In this document: piece after piece, positions 7,606-13,661 of the stretch
Layout: every line of letters begins with the position of its first letter
Numbering within the stretch: position 1 is the first letter of the stretch
Assembly (NCBI GenBank): GCA_902805495.1
Contig: CADCTH010000532.1
Span: 1 to 13,661 of the forward strand
Direction of reading: 5' to 3'
Length of the DNA stretch: 13,661 nucleotides
DNA from: an uncultured Actinomycetospora sp.
Lineage (GTDB): Bacteria; Actinomycetota; Actinomycetes; Mycobacteriales; Pseudonocardiaceae
The notes under the pieces: model-generated
The model's database searches: none
What the model was told of the DNA's origin: nothing
Seen by the model: the letters and a program-made list of their open reading frames with translations, nothing else
Made by a program: the position numbers and the translations under genes

Positions 7606-7669
7606 TCCCGATGCGCACACGGAGTACGGCCATCACCCACTCGCCCCACGGGCAGGGGCCGCACGGGGG

Positions 7670-9430
7670 TCAGCCGGTACCGAGGACGTACGAGCCGGGC
7701 GCGTCCTCGAGCGGCGGGTACGCGTCCGAGCCGATGGGCGGCGGCTGGCGCATCCCGCCGCCGCGCTCGCCCATCCAGTCGCGCCACGGCTCCCACCAGG
7801 AGGCCTTCACCTCGGTGGCCCGCTGCTTCCACGTGTCGGCGTCCGGCGCGGAGTCGCCGCCGACGGTGCCGATCCAGTACTTGGCCTTCTGGCCGGGCGG
7901 GTTGACCACGCCGGCGATGTGGCCGCCGTTGGACAGCGTGAAGGTGACGTCGCCGCCGAGCAGGGTGGTCGACTGGAACGACGTCCGCCACGGCGCGATG
8001 TGGTCGTTGATCGCGGCCACGATGAAGGTGTCGTTGGTGACCGACTTCAGCGACAGGTGCTCGCCGAGCAGCTCGAGCTCGCCGCGGGCCAGCTCGTTCA
8101 TCAGGTAGAAGTGCCGCAGGTAGAACGCGTGCATCTTCGCCGGCATGCGGGTGGAGTCGGCGTTCCACGCCAGGATGTCGAAGGCCGGCGGGGCCTTGCC
8201 CTCGAGCCAGTTCGGCCCGACGTAGTTGAAGATCAGGTCGTTGGCGCGGAGCAGGTCGAACGTGCCCGCCATCGACTCCGAGGGCAGGTAGCCGGTCTTG
8301 GCCATCTTGCGCTCGAGCCGGTCGAGGATCTCGGGGTCGACGAAGCTGCTCACCGGACCCGGGTCCGAGTAGTCGAGCAGGGTGTTCGTCAGCGTCAGCG
8401 AGTTGAGGCGGTGCTCCTGGCCGCGGGCGTGGAGCATCGCGCCGGCGATGGTGGCCATGAGGCCGCCCAGGCACAGGCCGACGAGGTTGACCTTCTCGGC
8501 GCCGGTGATGTCCTGCACGACGTCCAGCGCGGCCAGGTTGCCCAGCTCGAGGTAGTCGTCGAGCCCCACGTCGGCCATGGACTCGTCGGGGTCGCGGTAG
8601 CTGATGACGAACACCGTGTGCCCGTGCTGCACCGCCCACTCCAGCAGGCTGCGGCCCGGCGAGAGATCCATGATGTAGTACTTGTTGATCCACGGCGGGC
8701 TCACCAGGATCGGGATCTCGTGGACCTCGTCGGTCTGCGGCTCGAACTGGATGAGCTCCATCAGCCGGTTGCGGTACACGACCTTGCCCGGCGTCGCCGC
8801 GAGCTCCTTGCCCACGCGCAGGCTCGAGCGGTCCACCTGCTGCGGGCGCCCCTGGTTGGTGGCCAGGTCGTCGAGCATCTGGCGGGCGCCGGCCAGCACG
8901 CTCGACCCGCCGGTCTCGAACGCCCGCTTGAGCGCCGACGGGTTGCCGGGCAGCAGGTTGGTGGGCGAGAGCACGCTGCCCAGCACGTCCATGAGCAGCG
9001 CGGCCCGCTCGCGCGACGACTCGTCGAGCGACGCGGCGTGCACCAGGTCGTGCAGGGTCTGCACCACGGCGAGGTACTGCTGGCGCACGCCCCAGTAGAC
9101 GGGGTTCTCCTCCCACGTCGCGTCCTTGAAGCGCCCGTCCTTCTCGACCGGGAGCGGGCCCTCCGCCGCCGAGCCCATCGCCCGCGCGAGCGTCGCGGTG
9201 CCGATGCGGGCGGCCAGCGCCGCGTGCCCCGCGACCACCCGGCCCACGTCGGAGGGGTGCGTGACGAGGCCCTGGGCCAGCTGGACGACCGTCCGGCCCC
9301 ACAGGGCGGGGTCGACCTCGGCCAGCACGTCGGCGGGGACCACCGCCTCCAGCGCCGTCGCCACGTCGACGGTGCCGGCGGCGGCGTCGCGGCCCACCGG
9401 GGTCCGGCTGCGGTGCTGCTCCACGGTCAT
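7670..9430 (-). CDS. phaC: Class I poly(3-hydroxyalkanoate) synthase
   Basis: This 586-residue enzyme polymerises (R)-3-hydroxyacyl-CoA at the surface of PHA granules. Using the ATG at 9430 as residue 1, the lipase-box-like motif GLCLGG carries the nucleophile Cys320. The acid is Asp476 in INDHIAPW and the base is His504 in NGGHIAGVVNPP. Other class I signatures are PTNLLPGNP, PPWINKYYIMDL, SYRDPDES and NDLIFNYVGPNWLEG. The length fits class I (about 580-600 residues), which works without PhaE or PhaR subunits. The start is decided by a perfect GGAGGT 7 bases before this ATG; the frame also has a GTG five codons upstream (9445), but that codon abuts the Shine-Dalgarno itself. It leads the PHA locus and lies 113 bases after the SAM methyltransferase. 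No phaA or phaB is present, so precursors must come from elsewhere in the genome. Confidence 0.95.
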   Translation of the reverse strand: MTVEQHRSRTPVGRDAAAGTVDVATALEAVVPADVLAEVDPALWGRTVVQLAQGLVTHPSDVGRVVAGHAALAARIGTATLARAMGSAAEGPLPVEKDGRFKDATWEENPVYWGVRQQYLAVVQTLHDLVHAASLDESSRERAALLMDVLGSVLSPTNLLPGNPSALKRAFETGGSSVLAGARQMLDDLATNQGRPQQVDRSSLRVGKELAATPGKVVYRNRLMELIQFEPQTDEVHEIPILVSPPWINKYYIMDLSPGRSLLEWAVQHGHTVFVISYRDPDESMADVGLDDYLELGNLAALDVVQDITGAEKVNLVGLCLGGLMATIAGAMLHARGQEHRLNSLTLTNTLLDYSDPGPVSSFVDPEILDRLERKMAKTGYLPSESMAGTFDLLRANDLIFNYVGPNWLEGKAPPAFDILAWNADSTRMPAKMHAFYLRHFYLMNELARGELELLGEHLSLKSVTNDTFIVAAINDHIAPWRTSFQSTTLLGGDVTFTLSNGGHIAGVVNPPGQKAKYWIGTVGGDSAPDADTWKQRATEVKASWWEPWRDWMGERGGGMRQPPPIGSDAYPPLEDAPGSYVLGTG

Positions 9431-9443
9431 GTCGGCGACCTCC
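9422..9443 (-). promoter_or_regulatory. Shine-Dalgarno that fixes the phaC start
   Basis: On the minus strand GGAGGT stands 7 bases before the ATG at 9430-9428. It overlaps the alternative upstream GTG codon (9445-9443), which therefore lacks its own binding site. This shortens the protein by five residues relative to the longest frame. Confidence 0.7.
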
Positions 9444-9509
9444 ACGTCGTCTCGCGGAGCGCGCCACGTTCGACACGCTCCGACGTCGAGTGTGCCCCGA
9501 CGCGACGTG

Positions 9510-9524
9510 GGTCACACGGTTACC
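9510..9524. promoter_or_regulatory. Imperfect inverted repeat upstream of phaC
   Basis: GGTCAC-ACG-GTTACC is a 15-base imperfect palindrome (one mismatch per half). It lies about 80 bases upstream of the phaC start and 20 bases after the methyltransferase stop. It could be an operator for a dimeric repressor of phaC. No convincing -35/-10 pair was identified in the 113-base gap. Confidence 0.35.
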
Positions 9525-9543
9525 GACGAGTCGGCGACGTGGC

Positions 9544-10392
9544 TCACCCCGCGAGCGGCCCCCGCTTGCGCGCGACGATCCCCTCGTAGAGCAGCGGGGT
9601 GCGGTCGGTGGCGAGGCGGTGCTGGAAGCGCTCGCGGCGCACGACCTCGAGGGCGCCCGAGCGGATCGACTCGCCGATCATGCCGGCGAAGCCCGAGGTG
9701 TCGGTCTCGTCGAGGAACGCGTCCTTGATAGTCATGACGACCCAGCCGTCGGGGGCGATGAGGTCGTAGGCGGTGCGGAACGCCGCCGGCGGGATGTCGC
9801 CGAAGCCCAGCGCCGCGACCACCGTCAGCGTGTCGAGGTGGTGGGCGGCCAGCGCCTCGTGCTGGGCCGGGGGCAGCGCGGTCAGGTCGGCCACGTGGTA
9901 GTCGGCGTAGAGGCCGGGGCGGTCGCGCTCGGCCGCCTCCTCCGCCTCGGGGAGGATGTCGACGCCGACGGCGTGCCCGACGCCGATCGCGGCGAGCTCC
10001 TCGGCCATGATCCCGTTGCCGGCGCCGAGGTCGAGCACGCGCAGCGTCTCGGCGGACGCCCCGGCGGTGGCCAGGGCCTCGCTGAACAGGCCGACCATGA
10101 ACCGCGGCGAGTCGCAGCCCAGCACGTCGTAGAAGATCTTCTCGTAGAGCCCCGGCATGCGGAAGATGCGGTCGTAGTCGTGGAACCGGTACTCGCCCCA
10201 CGTGCCGTCGGGCTCGGCGACGACGCACCACTCGTCGTCCTGGCTGAACCTGCTGCCGGGCTCCGGGAGGGCCAGCCGCAGGGTGCTCCGCGCCTCCTCC
10301 AGGCTCATGTGCCGCGACGGCGGGGTCGCCGTCCGCTGGAGGACGCCGTGCTCACGCCTGCCGTTCGTGCCGTTGACCGCTGTCGGTGCCAT
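9544..10392 (-). CDS. Class I SAM-dependent methyltransferase, substrate unknown
   Basis: This 282-residue protein has a Rossmann-type SAM-binding core. Motif I is RVLDLGAGNG (118-127), the acidic end of strand 2 is GVDILPEA (Asp145), and a later acidic loop is YHVADL (165-170). It has an unusually long N-terminal region (about 115 residues) with aromatic-rich segments such as GEYRFHDYDRIFRMPGLYEK, which may form the substrate lid. No motif links it to a known DNA, RNA, protein or quinone methylase. The ATG at 10392 has AGAGGT about 6 bases upstream; an internal ATG at residue 29 is a weaker alternative. It lies upstream of phaC in the same direction with a 113-base gap, so co-transcription is possible but not evident. 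A small-molecule substrate seems most likely, by inference. Confidence 0.82.
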   Translation of the reverse strand: MAPTAVNGTNGRREHGVLQRTATPPSRHMSLEEARSTLRLALPEPGSRFSQDDEWCVVAEPDGTWGEYRFHDYDRIFRMPGLYEKIFYDVLGCDSPRFMVGLFSEALATAGASAETLRVLDLGAGNGIMAEELAAIGVGHAVGVDILPEAEEAAERDRPGLYADYHVADLTALPPAQHEALAAHHLDTLTVVAALGFGDIPPAAFRTAYDLIAPDGWVVMTIKDAFLDETDTSGFAGMIGESIRSGALEVVRRERFQHRLATDRTPLLYEGIVARKRGPLAG

Positions 10393-10484
10393 CGCTGACC
10401 TCTCGTCCCGGCGTCACCCACCCGAGGGCGACGGAGGTGGACGCGGGCAGGAGGTGTCGCCCACGCAGAGCATCACGCGGCTCG

Positions 10485-10514
10485 ATCGTCGTCAGCGTCC
10501 GTGTGAGGGGTCAA
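10485..10514 (-). promoter_or_regulatory. Candidate promoter for the methyltransferase
   Basis: On the minus strand TTGACC (10514-10509), an 18-base spacer and GACGAT (10490-10485) form a plausible -35/-10 pair with A2 and T6 of the -10 conserved. The leader would be about 86 bases. The sequence fit is moderate only. Confidence 0.3.
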
Positions 10515-10524
10515 GGGATGGGGC

Positions 10525-10563
10525 GTCAATAGAATCAACGTCACGGTGGGCCGACGGCTACCG
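10525..10563 (-). terminator. Candidate terminator after the tyrosine-tailed membrane protein
   Basis: Just 5 bases past the stop at 10568, the minus strand can fold with CGGT pairing ACCG and an inner GCC/GGC stem around GTC (10563-10544). It is followed by TGACGTTGATTCTATTG, one of the most T-rich short stretches in this GC-rich window. The stem has small bulges, so efficiency is uncertain. Confidence 0.4.
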
Positions 10564-10567
10564 CGCG

Positions 10568-11191
10568 TCACTGCCAGCGGCCACCCTGGGGTCCACGCGG
10601 GTCGTGCCGGGTGGTGCGGTCGTCCTGGCCTCCGTACGGGTCCGCGTACGGCCCGCGCGGGTCGTAGGGCTGCTCGTAGCTGCCGTAGCGCTGGTCGTAG
10701 CGCCCGTCGTACTGGCGCCCGCCCCAGCCGGTGCCGGCCGTGACGGGACGCACTGCGGTGCGCGAGACACCGGAGAGCATCGAGATGATCGCGAGCCCGA
10801 TGGCCGCGTAGAGCACGGCGGTGGCGATGTGGTCGACGACGCTGCCGCGGGCCAGGAACACCTGCAGCAGCAGCACGACGAGCGCCAGCACCACGAGCGC
10901 GGAGAAGAACGTCGCCGGGCGCGGCGTGGTCAGCAGCAGCAGGTGCAGCAGGGCCGTGCCCGCCAGCGCCGCGATCGCCGCGCAGACCGGGATGATCGTC
11001 ATGGCGTTGTCGACCAGGGCGCCGCTGCGCTCCGCGGTCTGGATGCCCAGGTCGAAGACGTTGGAGATGATGAGGACGCCGACGATCGCGATGCCGGCCG
11101 CGACGACCGCCGTCGCGACGCCGCCGGCCCACAGGCGCTTGCCGACCACCTCCACGTCGCCGTCGTCCCACGAGCGCTGCGGGTAGCTCAC
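10568..11191 (-). CDS. Four-helix membrane protein, DUF6069-like, with Tyr-rich tail
   Basis: This 207-residue protein has four predicted membrane helices (about 21-43, 61-87, 94-113, 120-140). The motif HLLLLTTPRPATFF (83-96) and the sequence SGVSRTAVR after helix 4 match what I recall of DUF6069 proteins in actinobacteria. Residues about 157-207 form a cytoplasmic or exposed tail rich in Tyr, Gly, Asp and Arg, with seven tyrosines between 161 and 186 in loose YD-x-RY / PY repeats. Such tails are usually disordered; no function is known. The start is a GTG at 11191 with GAGG-rich sequence about 8-20 bases upstream. The frame extends to 11365, but the added residues are Arg-rich and unlike coding sequence. 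It is divergent from lldD across a 204-base gap. Confidence 0.78.
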   Translation of the reverse strand: MSYPQRSWDDGDVEVVGKRLWAGGVATAVVAAGIAIVGVLIISNVFDLGIQTAERSGALVDNAMTIIPVCAAIAALAGTALLHLLLLTTPRPATFFSALVVLALVVLLLQVFLARGSVVDHIATAVLYAAIGLAIISMLSGVSRTAVRPVTAGTGWGGRQYDGRYDQRYGSYEQPYDPRGPYADPYGGQDDRTTRHDPRGPQGGRWQ

Positions 11192-11328
11192 GACCTCGTC
11201 CTCTCCCCCGATGGTCACCGGGCCGCCGACCGCCGGTGTCGGCCGTCGCGATCGTTGTACCGCACCGGCGTCCACCACGGGCGGACGATCCCCGCTCCGC
11301 CACCTGCCCCGCTCCCGTCCCCGTCGCC

Positions 11329-11357
11329 TTGACGCGCGGCGCGCGCCGCCGTTCGGT
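11329..11357 (+). promoter_or_regulatory. Candidate lldD promoter in the divergent gap
   Basis: TTGACG (11329-11334), a 17-base spacer and TTCGGT (11352-11357) lie upstream of lldD. The -35 is good; the -10 keeps T1 and T6 but lacks the A at position 2. Transcription would start near 11364, giving a leader of about 32 bases. I found no convincing promoter for the divergent membrane-protein gene. Confidence 0.35.
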
Positions 11358-11395
11358 GGGGGCACACCGCCGTCGCGCGACGAGGAGCGAGGCCG

Positions 11396-12643
11396 ATGAC
11401 GTCCCGTCCGGAGTACCCGGCACCCGCCCGCACGGCCCGCCGGCTACCGCGCCCGGCGGAGCTGCGCCCGCTGCTGCGCCTGGCCCGCCCCGAGCCCGAT
11501 CCCGTGCGGCGGCGCCTCGCGCGCGCCCACACCGTCGCCGACCTGCGCGAGATCGCGCGCCGCCGCACCCCGCGGGCCGTCTTCGACTACACCGACGGGG
11601 CGGCGGAGGGCGAGGTGTCGCTGAACCGGGCGCGGGCCGTGTTCGCCGCGCTGGAGTTCCGGCCCCAGGTGCTGCGCGACGTCTCGCACATCGACACCTC
11701 GACGACCATGCTCGGCGGGCCCTCGGCACTGCCGTTCGCGTTCGCCCCCACCGGGTTCACCCGGATGATGCACCACGCCGGCGAGCCGGCGGTGGCGCGC
11801 GTCGCGGGCCGGATCGGGGTGCCGCACACCCTCTCGACCATGGGCACCACGTCGCCCGAGGACCTCGCCGCGGCCGCGCCCGACACGCGGCGCTGGTTCC
11901 AGCTCTACCTCTGGCGCGACCGGGCGGCGAGCCAGGAGATCGTGCGACGTGCCGCGGCGGCCGGCAACGAGGCGATCATGCTGACCGTGGACACCCCGGT
12001 CGGGGGGCGCCGCCTGCGCGACGCCCGCAACGGGCTGACCATCCCGCCGGCCCTCACGGCGCGGACGCTGTTCGACATGGCGCGCCACCCGCACTGGTGG
12101 CTCAACCTGCTCTCCACGGAGCCGCTGGAGTTCGCGGCGCTCACGTCGTGGGAGGGCACGGTCGCCGAGCTCATCGACTCGATCTTCGACCCGGCGCTGA
12201 CCCTCGACGACCTCACGTGGCTCCGATCCACGTGGAACGGCCCGCTCGTGGTGAAGGGCGTGCAGACCGCCGCGGACGCCCGGCGGGTGGTCGACGCGGG
12301 CGCCGACGCGGTGATCGTGTCCAACCACGGCGGGCGCCAGCTCGATCGCGCACCCGTCCCCCTCGAGACGCTGCCCTCGGTGGTCGCCGAGGTCGGCGGC
12401 GAGGCCGAGGTCCTGCTCGACACGGGCATCATGTCGGGCGCGGACATCGTCGCCGCCGTCGCGCTCGGCGCCTCGGGCTGCCTGGTCGGCCGGGCGTACC
12501 TCTACGCGCTGATGGCCGGCGGCGAGAAGGGCGTCGAGCACCTCGCGACGATGCTCACCGCGGAGATCCGCCGGACGATGGCGCTGCTCGGGGTGTCGTC
12601 GGTCAAGGAGCTCACCCCCGACCACGTGCGGCTACGCGGCTGA
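11396..12643 (+). CDS. lldD: FMN-dependent L-lactate dehydrogenase (LldD2 type)
   Basis: This 415-residue protein is an alpha-hydroxy-acid-oxidising flavoprotein that would oxidise L-lactate to pyruvate and pass electrons to quinone. It follows M. tuberculosis LldD2 (Rv1872c) closely as I recall it, with shared blocks such as RRTPRAVFDYTDGAAE, FAPTGFTRMMH, TVDTPVGGRRLRDARNG, PLVVKG and LLDTGIMSGADIVAA. The catalytic base is His311 in SNHGGRQLD, with Arg314 and Asp317 nearby and the FMN-contacting Lys287. A length near 415 fits the respiratory type. The ATG has GAGG-rich sequence (GAGGAGCGAGG) upstream. It is the only plus-strand gene in the window and its end overlaps the nitroreductase gene by 12 bases. 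A different 2-hydroxy acid substrate, or the related mycofactocin-associated MftD, is less likely because no mycofactocin gene is nearby. Confidence 0.92.
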   Translation: MTSRPEYPAPARTARRLPRPAELRPLLRLARPEPDPVRRRLARAHTVADLREIARRRTPRAVFDYTDGAAEGEVSLNRARAVFAALEFRPQVLRDVSHIDTSTTMLGGPSALPFAFAPTGFTRMMHHAGEPAVARVAGRIGVPHTLSTMGTTSPEDLAAAAPDTRRWFQLYLWRDRAASQEIVRRAAAAGNEAIMLTVDTPVGGRRLRDARNGLTIPPALTARTLFDMARHPHWWLNLLSTEPLEFAALTSWEGTVAELIDSIFDPALTLDDLTWLRSTWNGPLVVKGVQTAADARRVVDAGADAVIVSNHGGRQLDRAPVPLETLPSVVAEVGGEAEVLLDTGIMSGADIVAAVALGASGCLVGRAYLYALMAGGEKGVEHLATMLTAEIRRTMALLGVSSVKELTPDHVRLRG

Positions 12644-13126
12644 GGGCTCCTCGCGGCGCGTGAGCACGACGAACGGGATGGTGCGCCCGACCTCCTCCGC
12701 GCGCCGCTGGTAGCCCGCGAACGGCCGGTACGTCGCGAGCGCCACCGGCCACAGGCGCTCGCGCTCGTCGTCGGTGGCGATGCGCGCGTGCACGGACCGG
12801 ACCTCGTCGCGCACCTGGACGGTGGTGTCCGGGTGCGCGCGCAGGTTGTGGAACCACGCGGGGTGGCGCGGGTGCCCGCCGTAGGACGCGACGATGACGA
12901 GGTCGTCGGGCTGGTCGGGGTGGGTGAAGTAGAGCAGCGGCGTGGTGCGCGGCTGCCCGCTCTTCGCCCCGACGTGGTCGAGCAGCAGCATCGTCGGCAT
13001 GCCGGGCACGGCATGGCCGAGCCGGCCGCCGGTGCGGCGGTAGAGCGCGATGTGCGCCCGTGTCACCGCACCGACGACCGGCGAGAGCCGGTCCAGCACG
13101 CGGCCGAAGTCGCGGGTGGAGACCAT
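12632..13126 (-). CDS. Deazaflavin (F420)-dependent nitroreductase-family protein (Ddn-like)
   Basis: This 164-residue protein matches the Ddn/DUF385 family, small split-barrel enzymes that use reduced F420 to reduce quinones or nitro compounds. The phosphate-binding motif GAKSGQPRTTPL is at 53-64, followed by YFTHPDQPDDLVIVASYGG and the family block HPAWFHNLRAHPD (88-100). The tail contains ATYRPFAGYQRRAEE and a final hydrophobic strand (IPFVVLTR). The N-terminal segment of about 45 residues is amphipathic and Ddn-like, suggesting association with the membrane. The ATG at 13126 has only a weak purine stretch upstream and lies 29 bases after the preceding gene's stop. Its 3' end overlaps lldD tail to tail by 12 bases. 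F420 dependence is inferred from the family; the native substrate is unknown. Confidence 0.9.
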   Translation of the reverse strand: MVSTRDFGRVLDRLSPVVGAVTRAHIALYRRTGGRLGHAVPGMPTMLLLDHVGAKSGQPRTTPLLYFTHPDQPDDLVIVASYGGHPRHPAWFHNLRAHPDTTVQVRDEVRSVHARIATDDERERLWPVALATYRPFAGYQRRAEEVGRTIPFVVLTRREEPSAA

Positions 13127-13155
13127 CCGCGCACCGTAGTGGCGCGCGCGACCGG

Positions 13156-13661
13156 CTACAGCGTGAGCAGCCGGTCGAAGAACTCGCGGTAGCGCTGGAC
13201 GGCCCGGCGCATCTCCTCGGTGGACGGCTCCCCGCCGAGCGCGTTGGGGTCGAGGTCGCTGCGCTGGGTGGAGAACGTGCGCGAGAGCTCCTCGAGGACG
13301 TCACCGACCAGCCCGTCGGCGCGGGCCACCGCGTCCTGGGGACGGTCGACGAACATCATCCGGACGTCCTCCCACTGCGAGCGCCACTGCGCCGCGCGCT
13401 CCGGGTCGATGATCGTGCCGCGGGGGGCGTCGTCGTCACCCTGGCCACCCTGGCCACCGTGGGCGCCGTGGTCCCGCCCGAGGCCGCCCTCGTCGGCGTA
13501 GCCGCCCTGGGCGACCGGGCTGCCCTGGGCCTGATCGGCCGGGCCCTGGCCGAACCCGCCGCCGCGGCCGTCCGACGGCTCGCCCGGAGCGCCGCGACCG
13601 TGGTCGGGCGGACCGGGGTGCGCGCCGAGCTGGCCGCCCGCGCCGGGCTGGCCGGGACCGA
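13156..13661 (-). CDS. Actinobacterial conserved protein with Gly/Gln/Pro-rich linker, N-terminus beyond window
   Basis: The reading frame is open without a stop from 13158 to the right edge, giving 167 visible residues. Residues near the edge are a low-complexity linker rich in Gly, Pro, Gln and Asp (for example GGQGGQGDDDAPRG). The last 90 or so form a conserved domain: IIDPERAAQWRSQWEDVR, then MMFVDRPQDAVARADGLVGD, then a helix, ending RRAVQRYREFFDRLLTL. I recall this C-terminal domain (FVDxPxxAVxxADxLV...RYRxFFxxLL) in many hypothetical proteins of Pseudonocardiales. A short frame starting at the ATG at 13359 would cut the conserved block in two, so the longer partial gene is preferred. 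The function is unknown, and the N-terminal part may hold membrane helices or another domain. Downstream by 29 bases is the nitroreductase gene in the same direction. Confidence 0.75.
   Translation of the reverse strand, partial: GPGQPGAGGQLGAHPGPPDHGRGAPGEPSDGRGGGFGQGPADQAQGSPVAQGGYADEGGLGRDHGAHGGQGGQGDDDAPRGTIIDPERAAQWRSQWEDVRMMFVDRPQDAVARADGLVGDVLEELSRTFSTQRSDLDPNALGGEPSTEEMRRAVQRYREFFDRLLTL

Noticed and set aside
7244..9589. A 781-codon open frame on the plus strand opposite phaC
   Set aside because: Composition is Arg/Val/Gly/His-rich without domains, it runs antisense to a gene with every PhaC signature, and long antisense frames are expected at this GC content.
11192..11365. N-terminal extension of the four-helix membrane protein
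   Set aside because: The extra 58 residues are Arg/Gly/Pro-rich and fall in the divergent promoter region; the GTG at 11191 has a good purine-rich site upstream.
13441..13460. Short tandem repeat CTGGCCACC as a possible repeat array
   Set aside because: It encodes Gln-Gly-Gly repeats in the linker of the right-edge gene, so coding explains it; there are no spacers and too few copies for CRISPR.

Overview
This is a very GC-rich actinobacterial window, most probably from the Pseudonocardiales (Pseudonocardia or a relative). The evidence is strong third-position GC bias, frequent GTG starts, a mycobacterial-type LexA box, an LldD2-type lactate dehydrogenase, a deazaflavin (F420)-type nitroreductase and several small protein families restricted to actinobacteria. 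The genus is inference. No RNA gene, CRISPR array, transposon or phage gene was seen, and no gene-free stretch exceeds about 200 bases.

Left part (1-3838, all minus strand): a partial DUF222/HNH endonuclease-family gene whose start codon lies inside a perfect SOS box, an S49 peptidase, a LytS-type sensor kinase with a cysteine-rich GAF region, an Fpg/Nei-family DNA glycosylase, and a two-helix membrane protein.

Centre (3869-9430, all minus strand): a polyhydroxyalkanoate (PHA) granule locus. Reading in the direction of transcription it holds a class I PHA synthase (phaC), a 62-residue Cys-motif protein not recognised here, a short phasin-like protein, an XRE regulator resembling Mycobacterium Rv0474 / Rhodococcus MLDSR, a PhaZ-type intracellular depolymerase, and an acyl-CoA synthetase. 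The synthase would make polymer, the phasin-like protein would coat it, the depolymerase would release hydroxy acids, and the ligase could return them to CoA thioesters. An inverted repeat exactly brackets the extended -10 element of the phasin promoter and is the natural candidate operator for the XRE regulator. From that promoter leftward, nine genes follow with gaps under about 50 bases.

Right part (9544-13661): a class I SAM methyltransferase upstream of phaC, a DUF6069-like membrane protein with a tyrosine-rich tail, a divergent L-lactate dehydrogenase (lldD, the only plus-strand gene), a deazaflavin-dependent nitroreductase overlapping lldD tail to tail, and the C-terminal part of an actinobacterial protein with a Gly/Gln/Pro-rich linker that runs off the right edge.

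The most interesting material is the PHA locus (putative operator, MLDSR-like regulator, uncharacterised Cys-motif protein), the LexA box over the endonuclease start, and the Cys-rich kinase with no visible response regulator.
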